The notes: a model not told the origin generated them from the letters alone. Counted from the stretch's first letter, positions 52,747-61,422 are shown. The stretch is DNA of 64,000 nt from an uncultured Clostridia bacterium (GCA_934747775.1 CAKVHA010000002.1:1-64000); one strand, 5' to 3'. Program-made: numbers and translations.

Positions 52747-54189
52747 ATGGCATTTTGTAATTTTTCGGGCGAATTTATTAAAAACAGCACAATACAAATT
52801 GATAGCGACTTTTTTACGCAGTTTTTGCCATATGTTAGCGACACCAGTTTAAAAGTATATATGTTTGGGCTATATTGCTGCAACAATTCGGGGTCTAAGG
52901 ATAATAGCTTGCAAAAATTTAGCGCTATTTTAAACCTTAGCGAAGAAGACATAATTAGTTGTTTTTATGAATGGGAAGAACTTGGACTTGTAACCATTGT
53001 TTCTAAAAACCCTTTTGAAGTGCGATATTTGCCAATCACAAACGGCTCGGTTAGACTTAAAAAATATAACACCAAAAAATACACCGCATTTAATACAAAA
53101 ATGCTAGAGCTTTTAAGCCGCGACATTACACCACTGGAATTTAACGAATATTACACCACCATAGAAAGCCTTCACATAGAGCCCGACGCACTTATTATGA
53201 TAACCAAATATTGTGTTGACCTAAAAGGCAGCGATGTGGGATATCCCTACATACTAAATGTTGCAAAAAAATGGATTTACGACGGAATTAGAACTTGCGA
53301 AGACGTGGAACAAAGACTACTAGAGCAAGAAAAAAACACAAGCGGACTAAACGACGTGTTAAAGGTTATGGGGATAAAACGCAACCCAAGTGCCGACGAA
53401 TATCAAAGCTATTTAACTTGGCTAAACAAAATGGACTTATCCAATGAGATAATAATGTATGTTGCAAGCAAGGTTGGCAAAAAAGGTGGTTTTGCAAAAC
53501 TAGACACCACCCTACAAAAATGCTACAACAAAAAACTTTTTAGCGTAAAAGAAATAAACGATTATTTTGATATGGAAGCCGAGTACTACGACACCGCAAA
53601 AAGTGTATGCAAAAACCTAGGGTTATATTACGCAAATTTAGAGCCTGTTGTGGAAAACTTTGTATCGCTTTGGATGAGCAAGGGTTTTGATAAGGACACA
53701 ATTATAAAACTATCCAACTACTGTTTTAAAATGTGCATTAATTCGCTAGACGGAATGAACAACAAAATAAATCAACTTGCAGATAAAAATTTACTTAATA
53801 TTAATGACATTGACAATTCCATTAGCGAACTTATTAAAAAAGATAACGACATTAAAAAAATTTTAGTTAGACTTGGCATTGAAAGAAATGTTATTGCTTC
53901 CGACCGCCAGTTATTTAAAATTTGGAAAACCGATTGGTTGATGCCAGATGATGTAATAGATTACGCCATAAGCTTATCAGCCGACAAATATATGCCAATG
54001 CAGTATTTGCACAAAGTGCTAACAAGTTATCACAACAGCGGCATAACCACTGTGGAAGCGGCAAGCAAAGTAAAAACTTTTGAGCAAAACACAACAAATA
54101 CAAAACCAAGCAAAAAAGCAGAAGCACGCGACTACTCTCAAAAAGAACTTAACTCGCTATTTGACAACATAACGGAGGTGGAACTATAA
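52747..54189 (+). CDS. dnaD: DnaD-family primosome protein with four DDBH2-like repeats
   Basis: 480 residues starting at MAFCNFSGEFI; the AGGAGAAGA site favours this ATG over the one at 52711. The N-terminal ~105 residues form a winged-helix module (VSDTSLKVYMFGLYCC). Four helical DDBH2/DnaB_2 repeats follow, at about 125-205 (PLEFNEYYTTIESLHIEPDAL), 215-290 (ADEYQSYLTWLNKMDLSNEII), 300-380 (EPVVENFVSLWMSKGFDKDTI) and 390-465 (DRQLFKIWKTDWLMPDDVI). Family members commonly have one or two. The gene is directly coupled to dnaI. It belongs to the primosome that loads the replicative helicase at the origin or stalled forks. Confidence 0.9.
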   Translation: MAFCNFSGEFIKNSTIQIDSDFFTQFLPYVSDTSLKVYMFGLYCCNNSGSKDNSLQKFSAILNLSEEDIISCFYEWEELGLVTIVSKNPFEVRYLPITNGSVRLKKYNTKKYTAFNTKMLELLSRDITPLEFNEYYTTIESLHIEPDALIMITKYCVDLKGSDVGYPYILNVAKKWIYDGIRTCEDVEQRLLEQEKNTSGLNDVLKVMGIKRNPSADEYQSYLTWLNKMDLSNEIIMYVASKVGKKGGFAKLDTTLQKCYNKKLFSVKEINDYFDMEAEYYDTAKSVCKNLGLYYANLEPVVENFVSLWMSKGFDKDTIIKLSNYCFKMCINSLDGMNNKINQLADKNLLNINDIDNSISELIKKDNDIKKILVRLGIERNVIASDRQLFKIWKTDWLMPDDVIDYAISLSADKYMPMQYLHKVLTSYHNSGITTVEAASKVKTFEQNTTNTKPSKKAEARDYSQKELNSLFDNITEVEL

Positions 54190-55121
54190 TGAACGCAATT
54201 GAAAAAGTACAAAACGATTTTACTCAAAAAAAGATTGATGCTGAATATACTGCAAACATTAACAAATTTAAAGTTTTAGAAAACCCAGAATACAAAAATT
54301 TGTACAACAAATGCAAACTACTTTCACTAGATGTTGCAAAAGCAGAATACAACAATCTTAACCCCAAAGCCGCAAGAGAAAGTTTTTTAAAACTAAAAAA
54401 AGAACTTTACTCAAAACTAGAAAAAGCAGGAATAGATATTAGTTCGCTTTACCCTAAATACGAATGCTCTAAATGTAAAGACACAGGTATTGTAAACGGC
54501 GAGTACTGCGACTGCTTTAAAAAGGCATTATCAAAAGAACTTTTAAACGAAAGCGGGCTTTCTGACAAAAACCTACCAGATTTTGACAATATTAAATACG
54601 ATATTGTAAAAGACAAAACACAACGCGACAATTATGAAAATGTAGCAAAACTACTTAAGGAATATATTAATCTTATTCCACACAACTCAAAACACATTAT
54701 TTCACTTATTGGAAAAGTGGGTGTAGGCAAAACCTATTTATTAAAAGCGTGCGTTAATGAAGCAATAAAAAAAGATCTTTACTGCTATTACACAACAGCG
54801 TTTAATTTAAATAAGGATATGTTAAAATATCACCTTAGCGATTTGGAAGAAAAAGATAGCATTATTAGAAAATACTTAGATTGTGACTTACTTTTAATAG
54901 ACGACCTAGGCACAGAAAACACAATTAAAAACGTTACTGTGGAATACTTATATTTTATTATTAACGAAAGATTACAAGCAAACAAAAATATAATAATAAC
55001 AACCAATCTTACTCCACAACAAATTATGCAAAACTATGACGAGCGCATATTTAGTAGACTTGCAAACAAAAAAGAGTGTGTGTTACTTAATATGACTGGC
55101 GACGATTTAAGATTAAGTTAA
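54189..55121 (+). CDS. dnaI: DnaI/DnaC-type helicase loader ATPase
   Basis: 310 residues, of the usual length. It loads the replicative helicase DnaC/DnaB during primosome assembly. N-terminal zinc-binding signature: YECSKCKDTGIVNGEYCDC (about 94-112), a Cys-x-x-Cys and Cys-x-Cys pair. The AAA+ part has Walker A GKVGVGKT (residues 175-182), Walker B LLLIDDLGTE and the sensor segment IIITTNLTPQQIM. The start overlaps the dnaD stop by one base (TAATG), so expression is coupled. A terminator follows. Confidence 0.95.
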   Translation: MNAIEKVQNDFTQKKIDAEYTANINKFKVLENPEYKNLYNKCKLLSLDVAKAEYNNLNPKAARESFLKLKKELYSKLEKAGIDISSLYPKYECSKCKDTGIVNGEYCDCFKKALSKELLNESGLSDKNLPDFDNIKYDIVKDKTQRDNYENVAKLLKEYINLIPHNSKHIISLIGKVGVGKTYLLKACVNEAIKKDLYCYYTTAFNLNKDMLKYHLSDLEEKDSIIRKYLDCDLLLIDDLGTENTIKNVTVEYLYFIINERLQANKNIIITTNLTPQQIMQNYDERIFSRLANKKECVLLNMTGDDLRLS

Positions 55122-55127
55122 TAAAAA

Positions 55128-55158
55128 AACCTTATCGGATAATGATAAGGTTTTTTAT
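55128..55158. terminator. Terminator between dnaI and asnS
   Basis: AACCTTATC (55128-55136) pairs with GATAAGGTT (55144-55152) with a 7-nt loop, with an A-run before and T-run after; it serves the converging dnaI (+) and asnS (-). Confidence 0.85.
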
Positions 55159-55228
55159 TGTTAATATTAAATTATAAGAATATAAGTTTTAACTTTTTAT
55201 ATAAAAACGCACAAAACTTAAGATTTTA

Positions 55229-56620
55229 TTAATAATCGCAATTGTTTGGAGTACGTGGAAAAGGAATAACATCCCTAATATTTTCAACACCAGTAATGTA
55301 CATTATTAATCTTTCAAAACCCATTCCAAAGCCAGAGTGAACACAAGTGCCAAACTTACGCAAGTTTATAAACCACTCTATTGGTTGGGTTTCAACCCCC
55401 ATTTCTTTGCAACGTTGCAACAATTTTTCGTAATTCTCTTCACGTTGGCTTCCGCCCATAAGCTCGCCAGCGCCAGGAACTTCCAAGTCGACCGCAGCAA
55501 CTGTTTTACCGTCGGCATTAACTTTCATATAATACGCCTTAATATCTTTTGGCCAATTTTTAACAAACACTGGACCATTAAAGTATTCGGTCAAGTATCT
55601 CTCGTGTTCTTTTGCAATGTCACCACCTTCTTCTGGTTCGAACTCCCATTTTACTTTTGCTTCTTTAAGTAGTTTTATAACATCAGCGTGGTCTATACGC
55701 ACAAAGTTGGAATTAACCACTTTATTTAGTTTTTCAATAAGTCCTTTTTCTACAAAGTTGTTTAAAAATTCCATTTCTTGTGGACAATGTTCTAGCACAT
55801 ATTTAATAACAAATTTTAGCATATCTTCTTCTACGTCCATAAGTCCGTCTAAGTCACAGAACGCCATTTCGGGTTCTATCATCCAAAACTCGTTTGCGTG
55901 AGTTTTTGTGTTGCTGTTTTCAGTACGGAAGGTTGGGCCAAAAGTATAAATATTGCTAAACGCCATAGCAAAAGCTTCGCCGTGAAGTTGTCCCGTACCA
56001 GTAACATACGACTTTTTGCCAAAAAGGTCTTTACTTGTGTCAAGCGCACCACTTTTTGTAAGTGGTGGGTTTTCAAAACTTAAGGTTGTTATTTTAAACA
56101 TTTGGTCGCTACCTTCACAATCGGTAGTTGTAATTAATGGAGTGTGAACATACACAAAACCGTTGTTTTGAAAATATGTGTGAATTGCCATTGCAGCAAC
56201 ACTTCTTACTCTAAACACCGCATTAAACAAATTTGCACGTGGTCTAAGATATGCTTGTTCTCTTAAAAATTCTAGGCTGTGACCTTTCTTTTGTAGCGGA
56301 TATGTGTTGTCGGTTTGATTTATAATTTCAACACTTGTTGCGTGCAACTCAAATGGTTGTTTCGCTTCTGGAGTTAGCACAAGTTTTCCTTTACAAACAA
56401 CCGACGATCCCGCGTTTAGTTTTGAAACTTCGGCGTAATTATTTAAATCGTTTGTATTTAAAACAACTTGAAGTCCTTTAAAACTTGTTCCGTCTGTAAA
56501 GTCCATAAAGCCAAAGGTTTTTAAATCTCTTACCGATTTTACCCAACCTGCAACAATTAGTTCGTTTTCGGTTAGATCCATATATTTATTATAAATTTGT
56601 TTTACAGTTGTGCGGTTCAT
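55229..56620 (-). CDS. asnS: Asparaginyl-tRNA synthetase
   Basis: 463 residues. Class IIb enzyme charging tRNA-Asn with asparagine. The N-terminal OB fold (VAGWVKSVRDLKTFGFMDFTDGT) is the anticodon-binding part. Class II motifs: motif 2 region TFRTENSNTKTHANEFWMIEPE and motif 3 SGFGMGFERLIMYITG near the end. The C-terminus FPRTPNNCDY is the usual AsnRS ending. It begins 3 nt after aspS, with an AAGGAAG site, and has no visible promoter of its own. It should therefore share the aspS transcript and the leader attenuator. Confidence 0.97.
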   Translation of the reverse strand: MNRTTVKQIYNKYMDLTENELIVAGWVKSVRDLKTFGFMDFTDGTSFKGLQVVLNTNDLNNYAEVSKLNAGSSVVCKGKLVLTPEAKQPFELHATSVEIINQTDNTYPLQKKGHSLEFLREQAYLRPRANLFNAVFRVRSVAAMAIHTYFQNNGFVYVHTPLITTTDCEGSDQMFKITTLSFENPPLTKSGALDTSKDLFGKKSYVTGTGQLHGEAFAMAFSNIYTFGPTFRTENSNTKTHANEFWMIEPEMAFCDLDGLMDVEEDMLKFVIKYVLEHCPQEMEFLNNFVEKGLIEKLNKVVNSNFVRIDHADVIKLLKEAKVKWEFEPEEGGDIAKEHERYLTEYFNGPVFVKNWPKDIKAYYMKVNADGKTVAAVDLEVPGAGELMGGSQREENYEKLLQRCKEMGVETQPIEWFINLRKFGTCVHSGFGMGFERLIMYITGVENIRDVIPFPRTPNNCDY

Positions 56621-56623
56621 AAA

Positions 56624-58369
56624 TCAATCTTCCTTTTTAATTAATTGAAGTCCAACATCTTTAAGTTGTTGTTCGGTTACTCTACTTGGAGCTCCCATCA
56701 TAAGGTCGCGAGCATTTTTGTTCATAGGGAATGCAATAACTTCTCTAATAATATCTTTTTGTGTTGCCAACATTAGCAAGCGGTCAAAGCCAAATGCACA
56801 GCCTGCGTGTGGTGGCGCACCATATGAAAAAGCGTTATACAATGCTCCAAATTTACTTTTAACAGTGTCTTCGTTGTAACCAACCATTTCAAAAGCCTTA
56901 ACCATAAGTTCTTGATCGTGGTTTCTAACAGCACCACTAAGTGATTCGTAGCCATTTATAACAAGGTCAAACTGATATGCCAAAACATCTAGCGGATCTT
57001 TTTCCAACAACGCTTGCATTCCACCTTGTGGCATACTAAAAGGATTGTGTGCAAAATCAAGATTTCCAGTGTCTTCATTGATTTCGAAGAATGGGAAGTT
57101 GTCCACCCAGCAGAACGCAACCTTATTTTTGTCTATTAACCCCAAGCTTTCGCCAAGCTCGTTACGCAAAACATTAGCAAGTTTTATTACAAGCGGTTTT
57201 TCATCGGCAACAATAAATATACTCTCGCCGCCAACCAAATTAAATTCCTTAATTAAGTCCGCTTTGTTTTCATCGGTTAAAAACTTAACAATACTGCCGC
57301 TAAATTCGCCGTCTACATATTTTAGCCAAGCAAGACCTTTGCCTTCGTACGCAACAATAAGTTTACCAAGTTCGTCGTAATATTTTCTAGATTTTTCGCC
57401 AGCATTTGCAGCAATTGCTTTAATGGTTTTGCCCTTAAATGCGTTAAATTCGGTGTTACTAAAGATGTTTGTAATATCGTGAACAATAAGCGGATTTCTT
57501 AAATCTGGTTTATCGCTACAATATTTTTCAATAGCGTCACGATATGGGATATGCACAAAAGGTGCTTTTGAAATTTCAAAATCTGTAAATTCTTTAAATA
57601 ATGCTGTTGCAAATTCTTCGCACGCAGCCATAACATCTTCTTGTGTGGCAAAACTCATTTCCATATCTATTTGATAAAACTCGCCTGGGGTACGGTCGGC
57701 ACGCGCAGCTTCGTTTCTAAAGCAAGGCGCAATTTGGAAATACTTATCAAAACCACTAACCATTAGCAATTGTTTGAATTGTTGTGGTGCTTGTGGCAAA
57801 GCATAAAACTCACCTGGGGCATTAATTGTAGGCACAATATAGTCCCTAGCACCTTCTGGACTAGACGAAGTTAAAATTGGGGTTTGAACTTCCAAAAATC
57901 CCATTTCGGTTAGTTTGTTTCTTGCAAAGTTAAGCATTTTTGCACGCTTTACAATAAGCTCGTGTGTGTCGGGATTTCTTAGGTCAAGATATCTGTATTT
58001 TAGTCTTAATTCTTCTTTTGTGTTAGGTGCGTCGGCAATTTCAAAAGGCAAAACGCTTTGACATTTTCCTAGCACTTTAAGACTTGTTACTTCTACTTCA
58101 ATATCGCCTGTTGGCATTTTAGGGTTTTTGCTATATCTTTCTAAAACCTTGCCGCAAATAGAAATTGTACTTTCTTTGTTAACACCGTTTAGCATACTAT
58201 CGTCGTTTACAACCAACTGGGTTAGCCCAAAGTGATCTCTAAGCGTAACAAAGTTAAGACCGCCAAGTTTTCTAATGCTGTTTACCCAGCCAGCAAGCCT
58301 AACTTCTTTGTTAACATCTTGCAGGCGAAGTTCTCCACAATTATTTGTTCTGTAAATATTTTCCTTCAT
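56624..58369 (-). CDS. aspS: Aspartyl-tRNA synthetase
   Basis: 581 residues, the bacterial type with an OB fold (VRLAGWVNSIRKLGGLNFVTLRDHFG), catalytic core and an inserted GAD domain near residues 300-400. Class II motifs: QFKQLLMVSGFDKYFQIAPCFRNEAARADRTPGEFYQIDMEMSF (in parts: APCFRNE, RADRTPGEFYQID) and GCAFGFDRLLMLAT near the end. It may charge tRNA-Asp only or also tRNA-Asn; the presence of asnS suggests a discriminating enzyme. AAGGAG ribosome binding site. The SD follows directly after the terminator T-run of the leader, so the leader hairpin can control it. Confidence 0.97.
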   Translation of the reverse strand: MKENIYRTNNCGELRLQDVNKEVRLAGWVNSIRKLGGLNFVTLRDHFGLTQLVVNDDSMLNGVNKESTISICGKVLERYSKNPKMPTGDIEVEVTSLKVLGKCQSVLPFEIADAPNTKEELRLKYRYLDLRNPDTHELIVKRAKMLNFARNKLTEMGFLEVQTPILTSSSPEGARDYIVPTINAPGEFYALPQAPQQFKQLLMVSGFDKYFQIAPCFRNEAARADRTPGEFYQIDMEMSFATQEDVMAACEEFATALFKEFTDFEISKAPFVHIPYRDAIEKYCSDKPDLRNPLIVHDITNIFSNTEFNAFKGKTIKAIAANAGEKSRKYYDELGKLIVAYEGKGLAWLKYVDGEFSGSIVKFLTDENKADLIKEFNLVGGESIFIVADEKPLVIKLANVLRNELGESLGLIDKNKVAFCWVDNFPFFEINEDTGNLDFAHNPFSMPQGGMQALLEKDPLDVLAYQFDLVINGYESLSGAVRNHDQELMVKAFEMVGYNEDTVKSKFGALYNAFSYGAPPHAGCAFGFDRLLMLATQKDIIREVIAFPMNKNARDLMMGAPSRVTEQQLKDVGLQLIKKED

Positions 58370-58380
58370 AAGTTCTCCTT

Positions 58381-58426
58381 AAAAATTAAAAACACCCTTG
58401 ATATTAATTCAAGGGTATAGTTTTTA
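58381..58426 (-). promoter_or_regulatory. Transcription attenuator (terminator and antiterminator) in the aspS-asnS leader
   Basis: Terminator: arms ACCCTTGA (58409-58416) and TCAAGGGT (58394-58401) on the minus strand, then GTTTTTAATTTTT. Antiterminator: GGGTACAATTTTTA (58454-58467) pairs with TAAAAACTATACCC (58413-58426) over 12 of 14 positions and uses the first four bases of the terminator stem, so only one can form. About 12 nt separate the T-run from the aspS ATG, so no promoter fits between. Confidence 0.75.
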
Positions 58427-58471
58427 AAATACATCACTAAATTTAGATTGCACTAAAAATTGTACCCATAA

Positions 58472-58525
58472 TTAAAATGTGTATAAGCTATTATCGCAAT
58501 CATCGTTTAGTTTAATTCTTAACAT
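58472..58525 (-). CDS. Candidate Asp/Asn leader peptide of the aspS-asnS operon
   Basis: A 17-codon open frame, MLRIKLNDDCDNSLYTF, on the transcribed leader, too short for ordinary gene finding. Ribosome binding site AAAAGGAAA is 7 nt before its ATG. Codons 7-12 are Asn-Asp-Asp-Cys-Asp-Asn (AAC GAT GAT TGC GAT AAT): five of six consecutive codons specify the amino acids charged by the two enzymes downstream. The stop (58472-58474) lies 5 nt before the antiterminator arm, so a ribosome at the stop would mask it, while a ribosome stalled at the Asp/Asn codons would not. The codons also contain a segment (CTAAACGATGATTGC, 58496-58510) that can pair with 58437-58451. Confidence 0.7.
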   Translation of the reverse strand: MLRIKLNDDCDNSLYTF

Positions 58526-58550
58526 AAGTATTTCCTTTTGTTATAGCCAA

Positions 58551-58579
58551 ATTTTACACCAATACGAAAGCGTTGTCAA
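58551..58579 (-). promoter_or_regulatory. Sigma-A promoter of the aspS-asnS leader
   Basis: Minus strand TTGACA (58574-58579), 17-nt spacer, TAAAAT (58551-58556). The start is near 58544, about 19 nt upstream of the leader peptide ATG. Confidence 0.75.
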
Positions 58580-58594
58580 TAACTTTACCGTATT

Positions 58595-59395
58595 TTATTC
58601 AATTGTGCCGCCGCCCATAAACTTATTTATTATGGCTAGCGACCAACTAGTAGGCAACACCTTTACACCAAAATGTAAAAATTTAAACGAACCGCCAACA
58701 ATCTTAACTGCCGAGCTGTGTTTTTTGTAACTTTGTTTCACAACAACTTTTGCAACCTTTTCTGGCGGCATACGTTTTCCGGAATCGTGCTTGTCCAAAA
58801 ACGCAAATGCTCTTTCTACTTGTTTTCCGTAATGCTCGTTGGTTTCTTCTATTCGCACACGGTTTTTCATAAATGGTGTTTTTACTTCACCTGGGCAAAT
58901 TACTGTTACATCTATGCCCGCTTGTTTTAGTTCCATTCGCTGACACAAACCCATCATATATACGGCACTTTTTGTAAAACAGTACAAACTTCTAAAAGGC
59001 GAAGGCATAAGCCCAGACACGCTAGAAATGTATATGATTTTACAACCTTTTGTCATATATTTAAGGGCGTATTTACTCATTAAATAACAACCCACAACAT
59101 TTACTTCAATTGCCTTTTTCACAACGTCACTTGGCAAAAGTTCCAATGCACCATTTACACCCATTCCAGCATTGTTTACTAAAATATCTATGCGTCCTTC
59201 CTTTTGACCAATTTCATCTAATACTTCTTTCACTCTTTCTTCGTTAGTTACATCGCAAACATAACTATATTCGGGATATTGTTCGTCTATGGCAATGCTA
59301 AGGCAATACACAGTGTCGCCATTTTTTCTAAACATATCCGCTGTGCATTTTCCAATTCCACTATTTGCACCTGTTATAACCACAATTTTTTTCAT
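58595..59395 (-). CDS. Short-chain dehydrogenase/reductase
   Basis: 266 residues from the ATG at 59395, which has an AAAGGTGAA site (the longer frame to 59461 does not). SDR signs: Rossmann VVITGANSGIGKCTADMF, NNAGMG, the Ser at IIYISSVSGL and the YCFTK (Tyr-x-x-x-Lys) active site, and GEVKTPF. The C-terminal tail is hydrophobic-basic and might associate with membranes. The substrate is not predictable; the SDR family includes acyl and sterol enzymes. The gene lies between the aspS leader promoter and the DnaA-box region. A weak TTGTGT/TATAAT promoter is upstream. Confidence 0.9.
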   Translation of the reverse strand: MKKIVVITGANSGIGKCTADMFRKNGDTVYCLSIAIDEQYPEYSYVCDVTNEERVKEVLDEIGQKEGRIDILVNNAGMGVNGALELLPSDVVKKAIEVNVVGCYLMSKYALKYMTKGCKIIYISSVSGLMPSPFRSLYCFTKSAVYMMGLCQRMELKQAGIDVTVICPGEVKTPFMKNRVRIEETNEHYGKQVERAFAFLDKHDSGKRMPPEKVAKVVVKQSYKKHSSAVKIVGGSFKFLHFGVKVLPTSWSLAIINKFMGGGTIE

Positions 59396-59497
59396 ACTTT
59401 CACCTTTAAATAATGATTTAATTCTATTACATATTATATAATATACAATATTAAAACACAAACAAAATTATCTTAAAAAATAATCACATAAAAAGTT

Positions 59498-59858
59498 TTA
59501 TCCACATAATATGAAGTGTATATAGGTTGCATAACATTGCCAACTTATATACCCTCCCCTTCTTCCAACTTTTTAAGTTGTTTATATAAAAATCCCTTGT
59601 TTTGGTGCAAAAACAAGGGATTTTTTGACAAGTGACTAAGTTATCCACAAAGTCACACGCTAATTTTTATAAATTTTTATGAATAAATATAAATTTTTGA
59701 ATAAAAACACAGATTTTTGAATTTTTACACACTTTTTCACATAAGTTATCCACTTATCCACAGTTAGTCACATAATTATCCACAAAAAGTTTTCTAAATT
59801 TGTTCTAATTTAAGCTAAAATGTGCACAACTGCGAGTAAATTTTGCAAGTTATACACA
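59498..59858. other. DnaA-box cluster with AT-rich stretch, candidate replication origin
   Basis: Perfect TTATCCACA boxes at 59498-59506, 59641-59649, 59754-59762 and 59776-59784, TTATACACA at 59850-59858, and a one-mismatch TTATCCACT at 59746-59754, all in the same direction. Between boxes 2 and 3 lies an almost pure A/T stretch (59663-59745) with repeated ATAAATTTTT-like runs. A 12-bp-arm inverted repeat (59518-59529 / 59541-59552) and a terminator are also inside. No dnaA or dnaN is in the window. This 420-nt gap holds no credible gene. Confidence 0.55.
59591..59622. terminator. Terminator inside the DnaA-box region
   Basis: AATCCCTTGTTTT (59591-59603) pairs with AAAACAAGGGATT (59610-59622), a perfect 13-bp stem with a 6-nt loop and T-runs. 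It is about 260 nt downstream of vanW and might protect the region from incoming transcription. Confidence 0.7.
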
Positions 59859-59881
59859 ATACAGCGTGTATTTATGACAGA

Positions 59882-61414
59882 CTATGGGCAAAATGCGGTA
59901 GGAATTGCTCCTTGCATATTATCCGCATTTATGCAATTGTTTGCATCTTTAATTATTTCCACATCGCTTGGCACTGCTTCTATGCCAGCCGGAGTATCTA
60001 GCGCGCCTTCAATAACTATGCCGTTTTGCGGTTTGTAAATTTCGTGCCTAATAAGTTTTTCGTCCACAAGCTTGCCATCTTTAAAAGTTTGCAAGTAGGC
60101 TTTTGCTTCATAACCTTCACGCGGCCAAGTTAGGCGATAGTATTCGCCCTTATATAACACCTTATCGGTAAACTCGCCTTTTGCGTCCACTTTAACAACG
60201 TCGCCACTATGCGATATAACTTGAGTGGTTACGCTGCGAGTGCCGTAGGTGTAGCCGTCGTCGTTTGGTTTGCCATACAACTCCACACTAACCGAGTTTT
60301 CATCGTAGAAAGTGTGAACAAACATATCCGCATCGGTGTTGTTTGTAAATTTTAAGTCCGCAATATATTCCGACACCATTGCATCCAATGCAAGCGGAAC
60401 ATATTTTACTGGAAGAGTGTGTTTGTGTACTTCGTTTATGGTTACACCCGCCCTAATAAGCGCATTATATAGCGTTGTGCTGGCTTGACATATTCCGCCA
60501 CCAACTCCGTCCACAAATCTGCCGTTTAGTATAATGGTTGCATTTTTATAGCCAGCATCTAATGTGTGTGGACCCGTAATTTTGTTAAACGACACGGTTT
60601 CGCCTTTTCTCAAAACAAAGCCGTCAAATTTGGAAAGTGCCATTTTTACATTGTGTTTTCTGTTTCCAGTGCTATCTGCTACATTTGTGCTAAAAGTGGC
60701 TAGTTTTGTGGTGTTTTTAATATTGTCCACTTTACTAACAGCCGCTTTTTGAACGATTGTAGGAACTTCAACCACCACTTTAGGCGATGTTAAAAACTGA
60801 TTGTTAATCATTTCATATAATAGCTCTTTATTTACTTTTAATCCGCTTTTTTCGGTGCTTATTTCAAACATTTTGATTTTTTTGGGGTCAAATGTGATTT
60901 CACTATCAACCGGGTCGTACTCTATTTGTTTTACAACCGCATCAATTTTTTCGTCCAGTCCCACAAACATATAGTTAAAGGCAACATTTAAACTTTGACC
61001 ATCCATTTTTGTAAGATAATCCACTTGCTGGTCATAAGTTCCCACTTGCGACTCGCGGTCGGTTGCCATATCCAAAATTGTGTGAATGTCGGAGTTAACG
61101 GCAAAGTCGGATTTCCCAATATGCCACGATTTTCCATTTGACGTAAGAGTAAGGTCAAACTGGTTTGCGTTTTCGTTAAACACCGCCGAAAGATATTCCA
61201 CCGCCGCGGTTGTTTTCATTCCCGAAAGGTTGTAGCCATTAACTACGGTGCCGTCACTAAATGTGCGTTCCGACTTTCCTTCCAACACATAAAACTGCCC
61301 CACAACCACCATAACCATTACAAACGCAATAATGGTTAACGCCATAAAAACGCTTGTGGTGTTGTCTAGCGATTTCTTTTTTGAATATGTATTTTTTAAG
61401 TTGTTTTTTGCCAT
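59882..61414 (-). CDS. VanW-family protein with PG-binding-like domains
   Basis: 510 residues. A basic N-terminus and one membrane helix (about 22-43, MALTIIAFVMVMVVVGQFYVL) are followed by an extracellular part. A YoaR-like region with repeated beta/alpha modules (about 55-240) precedes the VanW domain (about 245-380) with VGGGICQASTTLYNALIRAG, HTLPVKYVPLALDAMVSEYIADLKFTN and the NKITGPHTLDAGYKNA segment. A G5-like tail with Lys/Thr/Asp follows. VanW is named from vancomycin operons, but most members have no known role. The SD is embedded in a hairpin (61423-61446) ending 8 nt before the ATG. Confidence 0.92.
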   Translation of the reverse strand: MAKNNLKNTYSKKKSLDNTTSVFMALTIIAFVMVMVVVGQFYVLEGKSERTFSDGTVVNGYNLSGMKTTAAVEYLSAVFNENANQFDLTLTSNGKSWHIGKSDFAVNSDIHTILDMATDRESQVGTYDQQVDYLTKMDGQSLNVAFNYMFVGLDEKIDAVVKQIEYDPVDSEITFDPKKIKMFEISTEKSGLKVNKELLYEMINNQFLTSPKVVVEVPTIVQKAAVSKVDNIKNTTKLATFSTNVADSTGNRKHNVKMALSKFDGFVLRKGETVSFNKITGPHTLDAGYKNATIILNGRFVDGVGGGICQASTTLYNALIRAGVTINEVHKHTLPVKYVPLALDAMVSEYIADLKFTNNTDADMFVHTFYDENSVSVELYGKPNDDGYTYGTRSVTTQVISHSGDVVKVDAKGEFTDKVLYKGEYYRLTWPREGYEAKAYLQTFKDGKLVDEKLIRHEIYKPQNGIVIEGALDTPAGIEAVPSDVEIIKDANNCINADNMQGAIPTAFCP

Positions 61415-61422
61415 AAAAAAAC

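Noticed and set aside
52559..52852. A 97-residue plus-strand frame before dnaD
   Set aside because: It overlaps the dnaD start and the promoters of both genes, has no ribosome binding site and no recognisable composition.
58370..58594. A T-box riboswitch in the aspS leader
   Set aside because: I looked for the AGGGTGGNACCGCG-type T-box sequence and the usual specifier stem and found neither; the leader is also too short for a typical T-box of 200-300 nt.
59882..61414. A vancomycin-resistance cluster based on VanW
   Set aside because: No vanR/S/H/A/X genes are nearby, and VanW domains are common in Bacillota without any resistance role.
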